Positions 26,605 through 34,372 of a DNA stretch of 64,000 nucleotides are shown here, one piece after another. Under the pieces are notes generated by a model. The model worked only from the letters and a program-made list of their open reading frames with translations, ran no database searches and was not told the DNA's origin. Position numbers and translations under genes: made by a program. Every line of letters begins with the position of its first letter. The stretch's first letter is position 1. Source of the stretch: Burkholderiales bacterium Ga0077543 (GTDB taxonomy: Bacteria; Pseudomonadota; Gammaproteobacteria; Burkholderiales; Burkholderiaceae_C). The DNA lies in NCBI GenBank assembly GCA_001464055.1, contig LNET01000055.1, positions 62,001-126,000 of the forward strand, read 5' to 3'.

Positions 26605-27026
26605 CGCGTCACCCGTTCGTTGTAGAGCAGGGCCTTGCCGATCTCGTTCGGGATGTAGGCGATGGCCCTGCCCGCCGCCGACAGCACCCAGCCGGCGCTG
26701 AAGGCCGTGACGACGAGCGCGGTGCCGGCAGCCACCGACACGCCGGCCACCGAAGCACCCGCCAGCGTGATGCTGAAGCGCGCCCCGTCCGAGGCCCGCT
26801 CGAGCACCCACACGGCGGCGCCCGAGGCCGTCTCGACAGCCACCAAGGTGAGCATGCTGCCACCCACCAGCACCGAGGCGCCCAGCGCAGCAGGCGCAGC
26901 CACCGACACCGCGATCGGCAGCATCGACAAGGCACTGGCTTCGGAAGCACCGGTGTGTGCCCGGGCCGCAGGCACCGCGCCGGACAGGGCCAGCGCAAGT
27001 GCGGCAACGATGAGTTGTTTCTTCAT
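26601..27026 (-). CDS. Exported alanine-rich protein of unknown function
   Basis: Protein of 141 residues with a clear signal peptide (MKKQLIVAALALALSGAVPAARA). The mature part has long hydrophobic stretches rich in Ala, Val and Gly, ending YIPNEIGKALLYNERVTR. It overlaps the DUF2145 gene by ATGA, so it is the first gene of a four-gene run of exported and membrane proteins. I recognise no family. Confidence 0.7.
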   Translation of the reverse strand: MKKQLIVAALALALSGAVPAARAHTGASEASALSMLPIAVSVAAPAALGASVLVGGSMLTLVAVETASGAAVWVLERASDGARFSITLAGASVAGVSVAAGTALVVTAFSAGWVLSAAGRAIAYIPNEIGKALLYNERVTR

Positions 27027-27068
27027 GGGTCTTCCTTGGAAGTGAACGGGAAAGTCGGGCGCCGTCGA

Positions 27069-27512
27069 TCAGTCTTCCAGCGACGGCTGCCGGGCCAGCG
27101 CGGCTTCATGGGCGTCGCGCAGGGTCTTGGCCAGGGTGAACACGCTGGAGATCAGGAACAGCCAGCACACCCCCAGATAGGCCTTGTAGGACGGGTTGAT
27201 CTCCATGCGCCACAGGCCCCAGCCCGTCAGCGCCATGGCCATGCCGAATCCGCCCCAGACCACCGCGCTCCAAAGCGGCGTGTCCACACGGCGCGTTTCG
27301 TTGTCGCGCACGGTCTTGGCCACGGTGAACGCCATGGACAGACAGAACAGGTAGCCCATCACCATGAACGCCCGGTCCAGGTCGGCGCCCGGCAGCCAGA
27401 GCAGGCCGGTGGTGCACAAGCCCACGGCGGCGGCGAAGGACACCCAGACCTGCAGCCGCCAGGCGCGGGTGTCCAGGCGGGGAGCAGCGGTGCGGGCAGA
27501 GGCGGTTTGCAT
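27069..27512 (-). CDS. YiaA/YiaB-family inner membrane protein
   Basis: Membrane protein of 147 residues with two repeated YiaA/B modules. Each has paired spans: LQVWVSFAAAVGLCTTGLLWLPG and AFMVMGYLFCLSMAFTVAKTVRD, then VVWGGFGMAMALTGWGLW and LGVCWLFLISSVFTLAKTLRD. The role is unknown. ATG at 27512 is preferred; ATG at 27572 or GTG at 27575 would add about 20 residues. It is divergent from the XRE regulator, with a palindrome between. Confidence 0.8.
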   Translation of the reverse strand: MQTASARTAAPRLDTRAWRLQVWVSFAAAVGLCTTGLLWLPGADLDRAFMVMGYLFCLSMAFTVAKTVRDNETRRVDTPLWSAVVWGGFGMAMALTGWGLWRMEINPSYKAYLGVCWLFLISSVFTLAKTLRDAHEAALARQPSLED

Positions 27513-27607
27513 GACGGGGGTGGTTTCGTTGAACACGTCGCCACTGTGCCCGTCACCAGCAAAGGTATCCATCACCCCCAGGAGCGTGGCGTGACTTCAG
27601 ACATCAG

Positions 27608-27624
27608 GTATCGTATTTCGATAC
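27608..27624. promoter_or_regulatory. Operator-like inverted repeat before an XRE regulator
   Basis: Arms GTATCG and CGATAC are separated by 5 bp, ending 17 bp before the XRE start. The element is AT-rich against its surroundings and lies in the divergent region shared with the YiaA/YiaB gene. Confidence 0.65.
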
Positions 27625-27641
27625 TTCTGGAGACCCCCAGC

Positions 27642-28394
27642 ATGAGCAGCAGCCAAGCCCTGGTCAGCGCATTGAAGGCCGAACTGCGCCGCGCCGGCAT
27701 CACCTACGCACAGCTGGCCGGCGAACTGGGCCTGGCGGAAAGCAGCGTCAAGCGCATCTTCGCCAAGGGCGACCTGAGCCTGGCGCGCATCGACCAAGTG
27801 CTGGCGGTGCTGAGGATGGACTTCGCCGAACTCGCGCGTCTGGTGGCCATGGCCGCACCGGCCCGCAGCGAACTCACGCTGGAACAGGAACGCGCGGTGG
27901 TGGCCGACCCCAAGCTGCTGCTGGCCGCCATCTGCACGCTGAGCCAGTGGACGATGGAGCAGATCACCAGCACCTACCGGCTGAGCAAGCCGCAGGCCGT
28001 GGCCTGCCTGCTGGCGCTGGACAAGCTGGGCTTCATCGAACTGCGGGCCCAGAACCGCTACCGGCTGAAGGTCGACAAGACCTTCCGCTGGCGGCCCGAC
28101 GGGCCGGTGATGCGCTACTTCCGCCAGCACGCCGTGGGCGACTACTTCAGCGGCGACTTCGGCGGCCCGGGCGAACTGCTGATGCTGGTGCACGGCCACA
28201 TCGCCCTGCCCCAGGCGCAACTGCTGAACGAACGCCTGCAACGCCTGGCACAGGACTTCGCGCAGCAGCACCTGGCCGACCAGCGCCTGCCCGAGACCGA
28301 CAAGCGCCCCTACACGCTGGTGCTGGGCATGCGGTCGTGGCTGTTCGGCGCCTTTCGCGACCTGCTGCGCGAACCCGTGGGAGAACCGACCTAG
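27642..28394 (+). CDS. XRE-family helix-turn-helix regulator
   Basis: Regulator of 250 residues. The N-terminal helix-turn-helix reads GITYAQLAGELGLAESSVKRIFAKGDLSLARIDQVL. The rest resembles a winged-helix plus C-terminal effector or dimer domain (WTMEQITSTYRLSKPQAVACLLALDKLGFIELRAQNRYRL). ATG at 27642 has GGAGA nearby. It probably binds the inverted repeat in front of it and may also control the divergent YiaA/YiaB gene. The 3' end overlaps the convergent phytase-like gene by 4 bp. Confidence 0.85.
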   Translation: MSSSQALVSALKAELRRAGITYAQLAGELGLAESSVKRIFAKGDLSLARIDQVLAVLRMDFAELARLVAMAAPARSELTLEQERAVVADPKLLLAAICTLSQWTMEQITSTYRLSKPQAVACLLALDKLGFIELRAQNRYRLKVDKTFRWRPDGPVMRYFRQHAVGDYFSGDFGGPGELLMLVHGHIALPQAQLLNERLQRLAQDFAQQHLADQRLPETDKRPYTLVLGMRSWLFGAFRDLLREPVGEPT

Positions 28395-29659
28395 CGGCGG
28401 CGGCGCACGACCAGGCTGACCGCGCCCAGCCCGGCCAGACACAACAGAGCGGCGCCGGGCTCGGGCACGGGCGTGACGGCCAGGGCCACGAACTGCGTGA
28501 ACTGGGTGCCGCTGAAGTTGTTGTCCGACACCAGCACCAGGGTCTGCCGGCCGTCGGCCAGCACCGGGCCCAGGCTGATGCCTTCGATGTTGTCCAGCGC
28601 CAGTACGGTGCCGTCGTCGTGCCGCAAATCGGACATGTCCAGCATCAAGGTCTTGGTGGCTGCGGTGTAGGTCTGCCCGGCCAGGCTGTCCAGGCCGGAC
28701 ACGTCGCTGGCATGGCGGATGTCGACGTGGAACAGGCGGATGGTGTTGCCGGTGGGTGCGCCGTTCGGCCCGGTGCCGGGTGTGGCGGCGCCGATGGCAA
28801 ACGAGCGTTCCACCGCGATGAATTCACCGTCGGCGATGGCCAGCAGTTCGACCAGGCCGTTGGTGGCGAACTGGCCTGCCGGGTTCGGTGGCAGCGCGAC
28901 CGGAGACACGGGGTAGACGAACTCGGCACCGGCCGCGCCGGTCACCAGGTCGAAGGACAGGATGCGCGAAGGCGAACCCGAGGCCACCGTCGCGAACGGC
29001 CCGTCCTGCACCAGCGCGTTTTCAGTGGCCGTGTAGAGGGTGCGGCCGTCGGTGGACACGGTCAGGCTCTCGAAGGCCAGGTTGTTGAGGACACCGCGGT
29101 CGCCAGGCTGGTTGCTCGTTGCCGTGTTCGGGTTGTAGTGCGCCGGCACGCTGAAGTCGCGCACGTAGCTGCCGTCGGGCGCCATCTCGCGCACCGTCGG
29201 GTTCTGCAGGCCGGCGGCACTGCGCTGGCCCTCGTTGGACCACAGCAGGTTGCCGTTCACGGGGTGGATGCGCAGGCCTTCGGGGTCGACCTGGTTCGTG
29301 GGGAAGGCGCTGCCGTCGGGACGCGCGATGGTCGTCACCGACTGGAAAGACACCCCGGCGCTGCCCGGGCTGCCCGAGCGCGTGAACAAGGCCAGGTCGA
29401 GCTGCAGGCCGTAGAAGCGCGCCGGGTTCAGGGCGCTGCGGTCGTCGCTGATGGCCACGAAACGCTGGGTCGCTGCGTGGTAATCGATGCCCGACAGCCC
29501 GCCGATGGTGGTGCCGGCGTACAGCGTGCCGGTGGCGATGATCTGCTGGCCCAGGTAGTCCAGGGTGACCGGCGCGGTCTGCGCCTGGGCCGACAAGCCA
29601 GCCCAGGCCAGTGTGGCGGCCAGCGCAGCGGGGGTGAAACGAAACCAGTTTGTGTGCAC
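28391..29659 (-). CDS. Phytase-like esterase-domain protein with PEP-CTERM sorting signal
   Basis: Exported protein of 422 residues. GTG at 29659 with AGGA upstream starts a signal peptide ending SAQA. The body is a six-bladed phytase-like/esterase-like domain (LSGIDYHAATQRFVAISDDRS, VDPEGLRIHPVNGNLLWSNEG, LAFESLTVSTDGRTLYTATEN, LALDNIEGISLGP). The end is a PEP-CTERM tripartite tag: PVPEPGAALL, a hydrophobic span and the basic tail RRRR. Such proteins are processed by an exosortase, which must lie elsewhere in the genome. Enzyme activity is uncertain. Confidence 0.87.
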   Translation of the reverse strand: MHTNWFRFTPAALAATLAWAGLSAQAQTAPVTLDYLGQQIIATGTLYAGTTIGGLSGIDYHAATQRFVAISDDRSALNPARFYGLQLDLALFTRSGSPGSAGVSFQSVTTIARPDGSAFPTNQVDPEGLRIHPVNGNLLWSNEGQRSAAGLQNPTVREMAPDGSYVRDFSVPAHYNPNTATSNQPGDRGVLNNLAFESLTVSTDGRTLYTATENALVQDGPFATVASGSPSRILSFDLVTGAAGAEFVYPVSPVALPPNPAGQFATNGLVELLAIADGEFIAVERSFAIGAATPGTGPNGAPTGNTIRLFHVDIRHASDVSGLDSLAGQTYTAATKTLMLDMSDLRHDDGTVLALDNIEGISLGPVLADGRQTLVLVSDNNFSGTQFTQFVALAVTPVPEPGAALLCLAGLGAVSLVVRRRR

Positions 29660-29752
29660 GGCAATCCTCGGTTGTTGTGGATGGCCGGCAGTCTGGCAAC
29701 GGGTCGTGACGCGGCGGAGACAATCTCGGGCCTTCCTCGCCAAGAAGCCCCG

Positions 29753-30175
29753 ATGAGCCAGTCCGCCGCCGTCTGCACGAACAGCCACACCAACGCTCGC
29801 CCCTGCCCCTGCGGCAGTGGTCTGGCCTATGCCGCCTGCTGCGGCCGCTGGCATGCCGGCCCCCTGCATCTGCAGGCGCCCGATGCCGAAGCCTTGATGC
29901 GGTCGCGCTACTGCGCCTATGTGCTGGACCTGGGTGACTACCTGCTGCACACCTGGCATGTCAGCACACGGCCTGCCAGAGTGCCCCCGGCCGAGCCCGG
30001 CCTGCGCTGGCTGGGCCTGCAGGTGCGCAGCCACCTGTTGCAGGGCACGGACGCCGCAACCGTCGAATTCATCGCACGCAGCAAGCTGGGTGGCCGCGCT
30101 CACCGGCTGCAGGAAACAAGCCGGTTCGTCCGCGAAGGCGGGCGCTGGTACTACGTCGACGGGGACGTCGCCTAA
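29753..30175 (+). CDS. YchJ-family protein with SEC-C-like zinc motif
   Basis: Soluble protein of 140 residues. The cysteine motif ARPCPCGSGLAYAACCGRWH at residues 16-35 binds zinc in SEC-C domains. The rest follows the UPF0225/YchJ core (AEALMRSRYCAYVLDLGDYLLHTWH, FVREGGRWYYVDGDV). Function is unknown. It is divergent from the phytase-like gene and overlaps the convergent aldo-keto reductase by 4 bp. Confidence 0.9.
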   Translation: MSQSAAVCTNSHTNARPCPCGSGLAYAACCGRWHAGPLHLQAPDAEALMRSRYCAYVLDLGDYLLHTWHVSTRPARVPPAEPGLRWLGLQVRSHLLQGTDAATVEFIARSKLGGRAHRLQETSRFVREGGRWYYVDGDVA

Positions 30176-31035
30176 GCCACCTCGCGGCCGCTGCCGGCTT
30201 GCCAGATGCGGTACCAGTCCTCGGCCGACAGGTGCAGCGTCATCGCCGAGACCGCTTCGCGCAGGGCCGCCAGGCGGCCAGAACCCGTCACCGGCCGCGG
30301 CCGCGCCGGATGACGCATCAGCCAGGCATGGGCCACGGTGGCCGGGGCCGCGTCGTGCTGACGGGCCAGCGCCTGCAGCACCTGCAGGACACGCTGGCCG
30401 CGCTCGTCCTGGCCGCTGAAGAGCCGCCCGCCGGCAAGCGGCGACCAGGCCATGGCCTGCAGCCCCAGGTCCAGGCATTGGGCCAGGCTGCCGTCGTCCA
30501 GCGGCTGCAGATGCAAGGGTGAAAACTCGATCTGCTGGGCCACCAGCGGAAACCGGCGGTGCAACATCGCCAGCTGGTCAGGGCGGTGGTTCGAGACCCC
30601 GAAGGCCAGCACCTTGCCTGCGGCCTGCAGTTCGCGGAAGGTGTCGGCCAGTTCGTCGGGGTCCATCAGCAGGTCGGGGCGGTGCAGCAGCAGCACGTCG
30701 ATGTGGTCGGTGCACAAGGCGCGCAACGACTGGTTCACCGAATGCAGGACATGGGCCCGCGAACTGTCGTAGCTCTTGAGGGTGTGACCCGGGCGCGCCG
30801 GCGTCACCAGCTTGATGCCGCACTTGGTGATGATCTGCAGCCGGCGGCGCAGGCCGGGCGTGCTGGCCAGTGCCGCACCGAAAGCGGCTTCGACGCTGTA
30901 GCCGCCGTAGATGTCGGCGTGGTCGAAGCTGGTGATGCCCATGGCCAGGGCCTCTTCGACCCAACCCACCAGGCCTGAACTGGAGAGGCCCCACTCCGGC
31001 AGGCGCATGAGGCCCGCAACGACAGGTGACAACAT
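30172..31035 (-). CDS. Aldo-keto reductase
   Basis: NADPH-dependent oxidoreductase of 287 residues with a TIM-barrel fold. The catalytic tetrad is visible: Asp and Tyr in FDHADIYGGYSVE, Lys in IITKCGIK and His in LLLHRPD. Later motifs are GVSNHRPDQL and the cofactor region MRHPARPRPVTGSGRLAALREAV. It resembles the E. coli YdhF type. Substrate unknown. Confidence 0.9.
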   Translation of the reverse strand: MLSPVVAGLMRLPEWGLSSSGLVGWVEEALAMGITSFDHADIYGGYSVEAAFGAALASTPGLRRRLQIITKCGIKLVTPARPGHTLKSYDSSRAHVLHSVNQSLRALCTDHIDVLLLHRPDLLMDPDELADTFRELQAAGKVLAFGVSNHRPDQLAMLHRRFPLVAQQIEFSPLHLQPLDDGSLAQCLDLGLQAMAWSPLAGGRLFSGQDERGQRVLQVLQALARQHDAAPATVAHAWLMRHPARPRPVTGSGRLAALREAVSAMTLHLSAEDWYRIWQAGSGREVA

Positions 31036-31314
31036 CGCGCCGCCTCAACCCGGCAAGCAGTGGCGGTGTTCGCACCGCTGCGACGGTGCTTCCTCCAGGA
31101 AAAGGATTTGCCTCGGCGTGCCCATCTTGGTCTTCCTCGTGCGCTTGCTGTTGTATAGGCCGTCGGCCCTCCGCCGACTTCGGGTGCCCGAACTTATCAA
31201 GACCCGGCCTGCAAAGCCAGTGTTTGAAATCAATGGGTCACATAGCCGCGGGTTTCCACCAAACTCGAGCCGGGCACGGGCAGCAGCCGGCCGACCCGAC
31301 CAGGGCGTTGCAGC

Positions 31315-32184
31315 TCAGCGCAGTCCCAGCAGGCGCAGCGCCAGGTCGTGCAGGCGGCCGGCCGGGTCGACCAGGCTTTCGAGCACGGTGAAGTGGTTCT
31401 TGCCCGGCACCGTTTCGCACACCGGCACCGCGGTGGGTCCCCAGACGTCGCGGATCAGGCGGTTCTGGCGCAGGAATTCGTCGGTCTCTTCGGCACCCAC
31501 GGCCGCATACAGGCGGCCACCCTTGGGCCGGGGAAAGAAAGCCGGGCTGAGACGACCTACGGAAGCCGGGGTCAGCCGCAGGTCGGCCTGCACCGAAGCC
31601 ACATGGCGCAAAGGCTCCAGGTCGTACAGACCGGAAATGCTCAAGGCGCCTGCCAGGGGCTGCGAGGGCAGATCAGCGGCCACGTCCTTCCAGCGACAGC
31701 TGAGCAGCATGCTGGCCAGGTGCCCGCCGGCCGAATGCCCGACCAGCGCCAGGCGCGACGCATCGCCACCGTACTGGTGCGCATTGCGCCAGGTCCACGC
31801 CACGGCGGCAGCGGCCTGCAGGCAGATGTGTTCGATGCTGACCGCCGGACACAGCGCGTAATTCGGCACCACCACCAATGCACCGTCGGCATTGAAAGAC
31901 GGCGCGACGAAGGAGTGCTGCGACTTGTCCAGGGAACGCCAGTAGCCGCCGTGGATGAACACCAGCACGGGCGCACCCGAGGCCGGCACCGGGCCCGTGG
32001 CCGGGAAGACGTCGAGCGTGGCGCCCTCGCCTGCCGCATAAGGCAGGTCCAGCTGCGACGGCGAGTTCTGGCGCACCAGCGCCGAGGCCTCGGCCCAGCG
32101 TTCGAACACGCGTCCGTAGTCGGGCACACGAAGGCGGTTGTTGTACTGGCCTTCCAGCCACGCCGGGTCGGCGTTCTGTTTCAT
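31315..32184 (-). CDS. Alpha/beta hydrolase, kynurenine-formamidase-like
   Basis: Cytoplasmic hydrolase of 289 residues. The oxyanion motif is FIHGGYWRSLDKSQHSF and the nucleophile elbow is GHSAGGHLASM. The His lies in VPGKNHFTVLE. The HGGYW form is common in arylformamidase-like esterases, but tryptophan-degradation genes are not adjacent, so the substrate is open. ATG at 32184 has AAGGAG about 5 bp upstream. The 279 bp between it and the aldo-keto reductase hold nothing I recognise. Confidence 0.85.
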   Translation of the reverse strand: MKQNADPAWLEGQYNNRLRVPDYGRVFERWAEASALVRQNSPSQLDLPYAAGEGATLDVFPATGPVPASGAPVLVFIHGGYWRSLDKSQHSFVAPSFNADGALVVVPNYALCPAVSIEHICLQAAAAVAWTWRNAHQYGGDASRLALVGHSAGGHLASMLLSCRWKDVAADLPSQPLAGALSISGLYDLEPLRHVASVQADLRLTPASVGRLSPAFFPRPKGGRLYAAVGAEETDEFLRQNRLIRDVWGPTAVPVCETVPGKNHFTVLESLVDPAGRLHDLALRLLGLR

Positions 32185-32305
32185 GGGGTCTCCTTGGGTG
32201 CAGCGGCGCGATGTTAGCGGGCCCGCCGAGCCCGCGTGGGACCTTGCGGCCTGCGATCGGCTTGCCTGCGACAAGCACGGCACCGGTGCTAGACTTTCCA
32301 GACAT

Positions 32306-32381
<76 letters not shown>

Positions 32382-32880
32382 ACCTCTTCCAAGGCCTTGA
32401 TCCACGATGCGACTTAAGCGATAGGGTTGCACCGAGTGCAATCGGTAGGTTTATCTCGCAAGTGCACGCCGTAGGTTAAACAGGCCGACCCCCCACCCGG
32501 GGGCAGGCTTCGTTTTTTCAGGTCGACCTTGAGCCCGCGCAGGCCGAACAAACCAACAGTTCGTGTCCAGAGCACGCCCGAGGGACCTCTCCGACGTGGA
32601 TCGCGGCATGTGGCAAGAACGGCGTCGCGGCTTAGAACGGAAGCTTTGATCGAGCCGGCCTTCGACTGCTCAGTGCGCTCAGCACGAAATTTTTTTGATT
32701 GCTGTAGGGCCGCTGCCGGCAGAAATGGCCGCGCCCGCCGAACCCGGCGACCATCTCATGCTCCCTGCGAACTCAGCCACGCCGCCAAGGCGCGGCGCGT
32801 CTTCGTTGATCAACTGGGCACTCATGCCAACGGTCATGCCGCACCGTCCGAGCGTCGTCACCTTGACGCCGATCTGGCCG
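32382..32880. other. 499-bp stretch without a recognisable gene after tRNA-Ala
   Basis: The first 140 bp are less GC-rich than the flanks and hold a weak hairpin (CCCCC / GGGGG near 32487-32501) with a T run 12 bp further on, possibly the tRNA terminator. The open frames in the rest match no family I know. No second copy of the tRNA 3' end is visible here. Confidence 0.5.
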
Positions 32881-33459
32881 CTATGGCACCACCATGATCT
32901 GGCCACCACGCACCGCCGAAACCAGAGCCTGGTGGGCCGAACCGTCCTCCAGCACGAGCTCCTTGCGCCAAACCTGCCTGAACGCCTTCAGGGCATCACC
33001 GAAGACCACGAAGCAATCTTGGCCGTGCTGCTGGGCGGATCGATAGGCGATGCCCTCGAAACCTTCTGCCACCGCTTTGGCGGCGACCTCTTGCGTAGAT
33101 GTGAAACGCAGGGATTGCAGGACTGGCCACGACGAAGCGTGCTGCCGAAGGTCGAGCAAGCGGACCGGCCTCGTGGTGAGCAGACAGAGGAGCACCCTGC
33201 TGGCGGCGTTGCTGATCGACAGGGAGACCGCCTCCCGCCTCACCAGCGATTCGTAGGCGGCGGTTTCCGGGCTCTCGGCGAAGTAGCCGGCCGGCACCGA
33301 GGGCACCGCGAAGCGGCTGGACATGTCATCGGCCGGCACCAGCTTCAACGCACCGATCGTCGTTGTACCTGGTCGCGGTCTCGTGCGCGGCACCCGGTAG
33401 ACCGTCCGGGAGGTCGCCAGGGTTGCTGGTGGCAGGTACTGTAGGTCTCGAAGCTTCAT
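32881..33459 (-). CDS. RES-domain toxin (NAD-degrading type)
   Basis: Protein of 192 residues matching the RES toxin family, whose studied members deplete NAD+. The Arg lies early (TVYRVPRTR), the Glu in GYFAESPETAAYESLVRRE, and the Ser-bearing region in FEGIAYRSAQQHGQDCFVVFG, the last being a hallmark of RES proteins. ATG at 33459 is preferred; a TTG at 33498 overlapping the upstream stop is possible. It follows an antitoxin-like gene by 35 bp. Together they form a type II toxin-antitoxin pair next to tRNA-Ala. Confidence 0.82.
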   Translation of the reverse strand: MKLRDLQYLPPATLATSRTVYRVPRTRPRPGTTTIGALKLVPADDMSSRFAVPSVPAGYFAESPETAAYESLVRREAVSLSISNAASRVLLCLLTTRPVRLLDLRQHASSWPVLQSLRFTSTQEVAAKAVAEGFEGIAYRSAQQHGQDCFVVFGDALKAFRQVWRKELVLEDGSAHQALVSAVRGGQIMVVP

Positions 33460-33494
33460 CAGAAGGGACTCAGTTCCCCTCGTGTCCTGCGATC

Positions 33495-33959
33495 TCAATC
33501 ACCCGGGCCGCTTGGCCTTGCTCGATGGGGCTGGCGCGGTGATCGTCCGTCCAGAGCACCGTGCGGCGACTCCAGGAACGACAGCAAAGCCCAGCCTTCG
33601 GTTGTCCCGAGGGCAGTCGACAGCTTTGGAAGGGCGTCCCACATCGTCGGCTCGAAGTGCCAGCGCGGCATCCGGAACCCGCGCTTGGCCTGCGCCAGGC
33701 CGACAGCACGACCTTTGGCGATCCAGGCGTTGATGGTGACGCGGGTCGTGTCCACAAGCTGGGCGGCCTCGTCGGTGGAGATCATGTCAGCGGCTGCCAG
33801 CCTTTGCTGTCGGGCAGCCAGGCTGCCGGCGAGCAGCGCACGAACTTCGGCGGCGGGCACGTAGTCATCGGCGCGTTTACCCGACTTACGGGGTGATTGA
33901 CGACTTCTCGCAGGAACGCGGGAGGTGGTGGCGGGAGAGTGTTGAACCGTGTCTTTCAT
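33495..33959 (-). CDS. Antitoxin-like protein paired with the RES toxin (Xre/MbcA/ParS-like)
   Basis: Protein of 154 residues. A basic, disordered N-terminus of about 45 residues is followed by a helix-turn-helix-like segment (ISTDEAAQLVDTTRVTINAWIAKGRAVGL). The end (EGWALLSFLESPHGALDGRSP) resembles the toxin-binding tail of Xre/MbcA/ParS antitoxins. The family call rests mainly on position before a RES gene. ATG at 33959 is the first good start; the frame extends to 34187 without support. Confidence 0.68.
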   Translation of the reverse strand: MKDTVQHSPATTSRVPARSRQSPRKSGKRADDYVPAAEVRALLAGSLAARQQRLAAADMISTDEAAQLVDTTRVTINAWIAKGRAVGLAQAKRGFRMPRWHFEPTMWDALPKLSTALGTTEGWALLSFLESPHGALDGRSPRQPHRARPSGPGD

Positions 33960-34261
33960 GTCCAGCCTTTCTAGGTCTGGCGGCCTCGCAAGGCCGTTGT
34001 GAACGCGCCTTACGGCGCGTTGCGGCCGTTGACCTTCTGCGAGACGAAGAAGGCCTTCACGCGGCGTACGGCGGTGACAGGCGCCGCCAAGATCGGACGG
34101 TCCCGGTCGGCACGCGAGCGACGAGCAACGGCCTGCGAAGGGCAGACCACAAATTGCTGCCACTGGGCGCAGCTGGTCTCGGCGCACTGCGCCAGGTTCC
34201 GGCGTAATTGCGCGCCTGTCGACAAGCCAACCAGGACGTCGAGGATGCAGTCGCGCCCTCC
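33960..34261. other. Gene-free stretch upstream of the antitoxin-like gene
   Basis: Open frames are present on both strands, but none shows a family pattern. It holds the promoter region of the antitoxin/RES pair and runs into the ParE remnant. Confidence 0.4.
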
Positions 34262-34372
34262 ATGGCCGAAGACGCCGAGGCTGCCGCGCTGGGCTTCATC
34301 GACGCCTTGGAGCAGGCCTGCGCGCACATCGGGCGCGAACCTGCGACTGGATCACCTCGTGACGCGCATGTC
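34262..34372 (+). pseudogene. Fragment of a ParE/RelE-type toxin
   Basis: About 37 residues (AEDAEAAALGFIDALEQA, then CAHIGREPATGSPRDAH) match the middle of ParE-type toxins, where DALEQAxxHIGRxPATGSPR is characteristic. The frame loses similarity at once on both sides and lacks the C-terminal strand. It lies at the junction with the racemase gene and is taken as a decayed toxin gene. Confidence 0.65.

Noticed and set aside
29756..30478. Upstream extension of the phytase-like frame over YchJ
   Set aside because: The frame is open but the signal peptide and ribosome-binding site fix the start at 29,659.
32679..32909. 76-codon minus-strand frame after tRNA-Ala
   Set aside because: It overlaps the RES gene end and matches no family.
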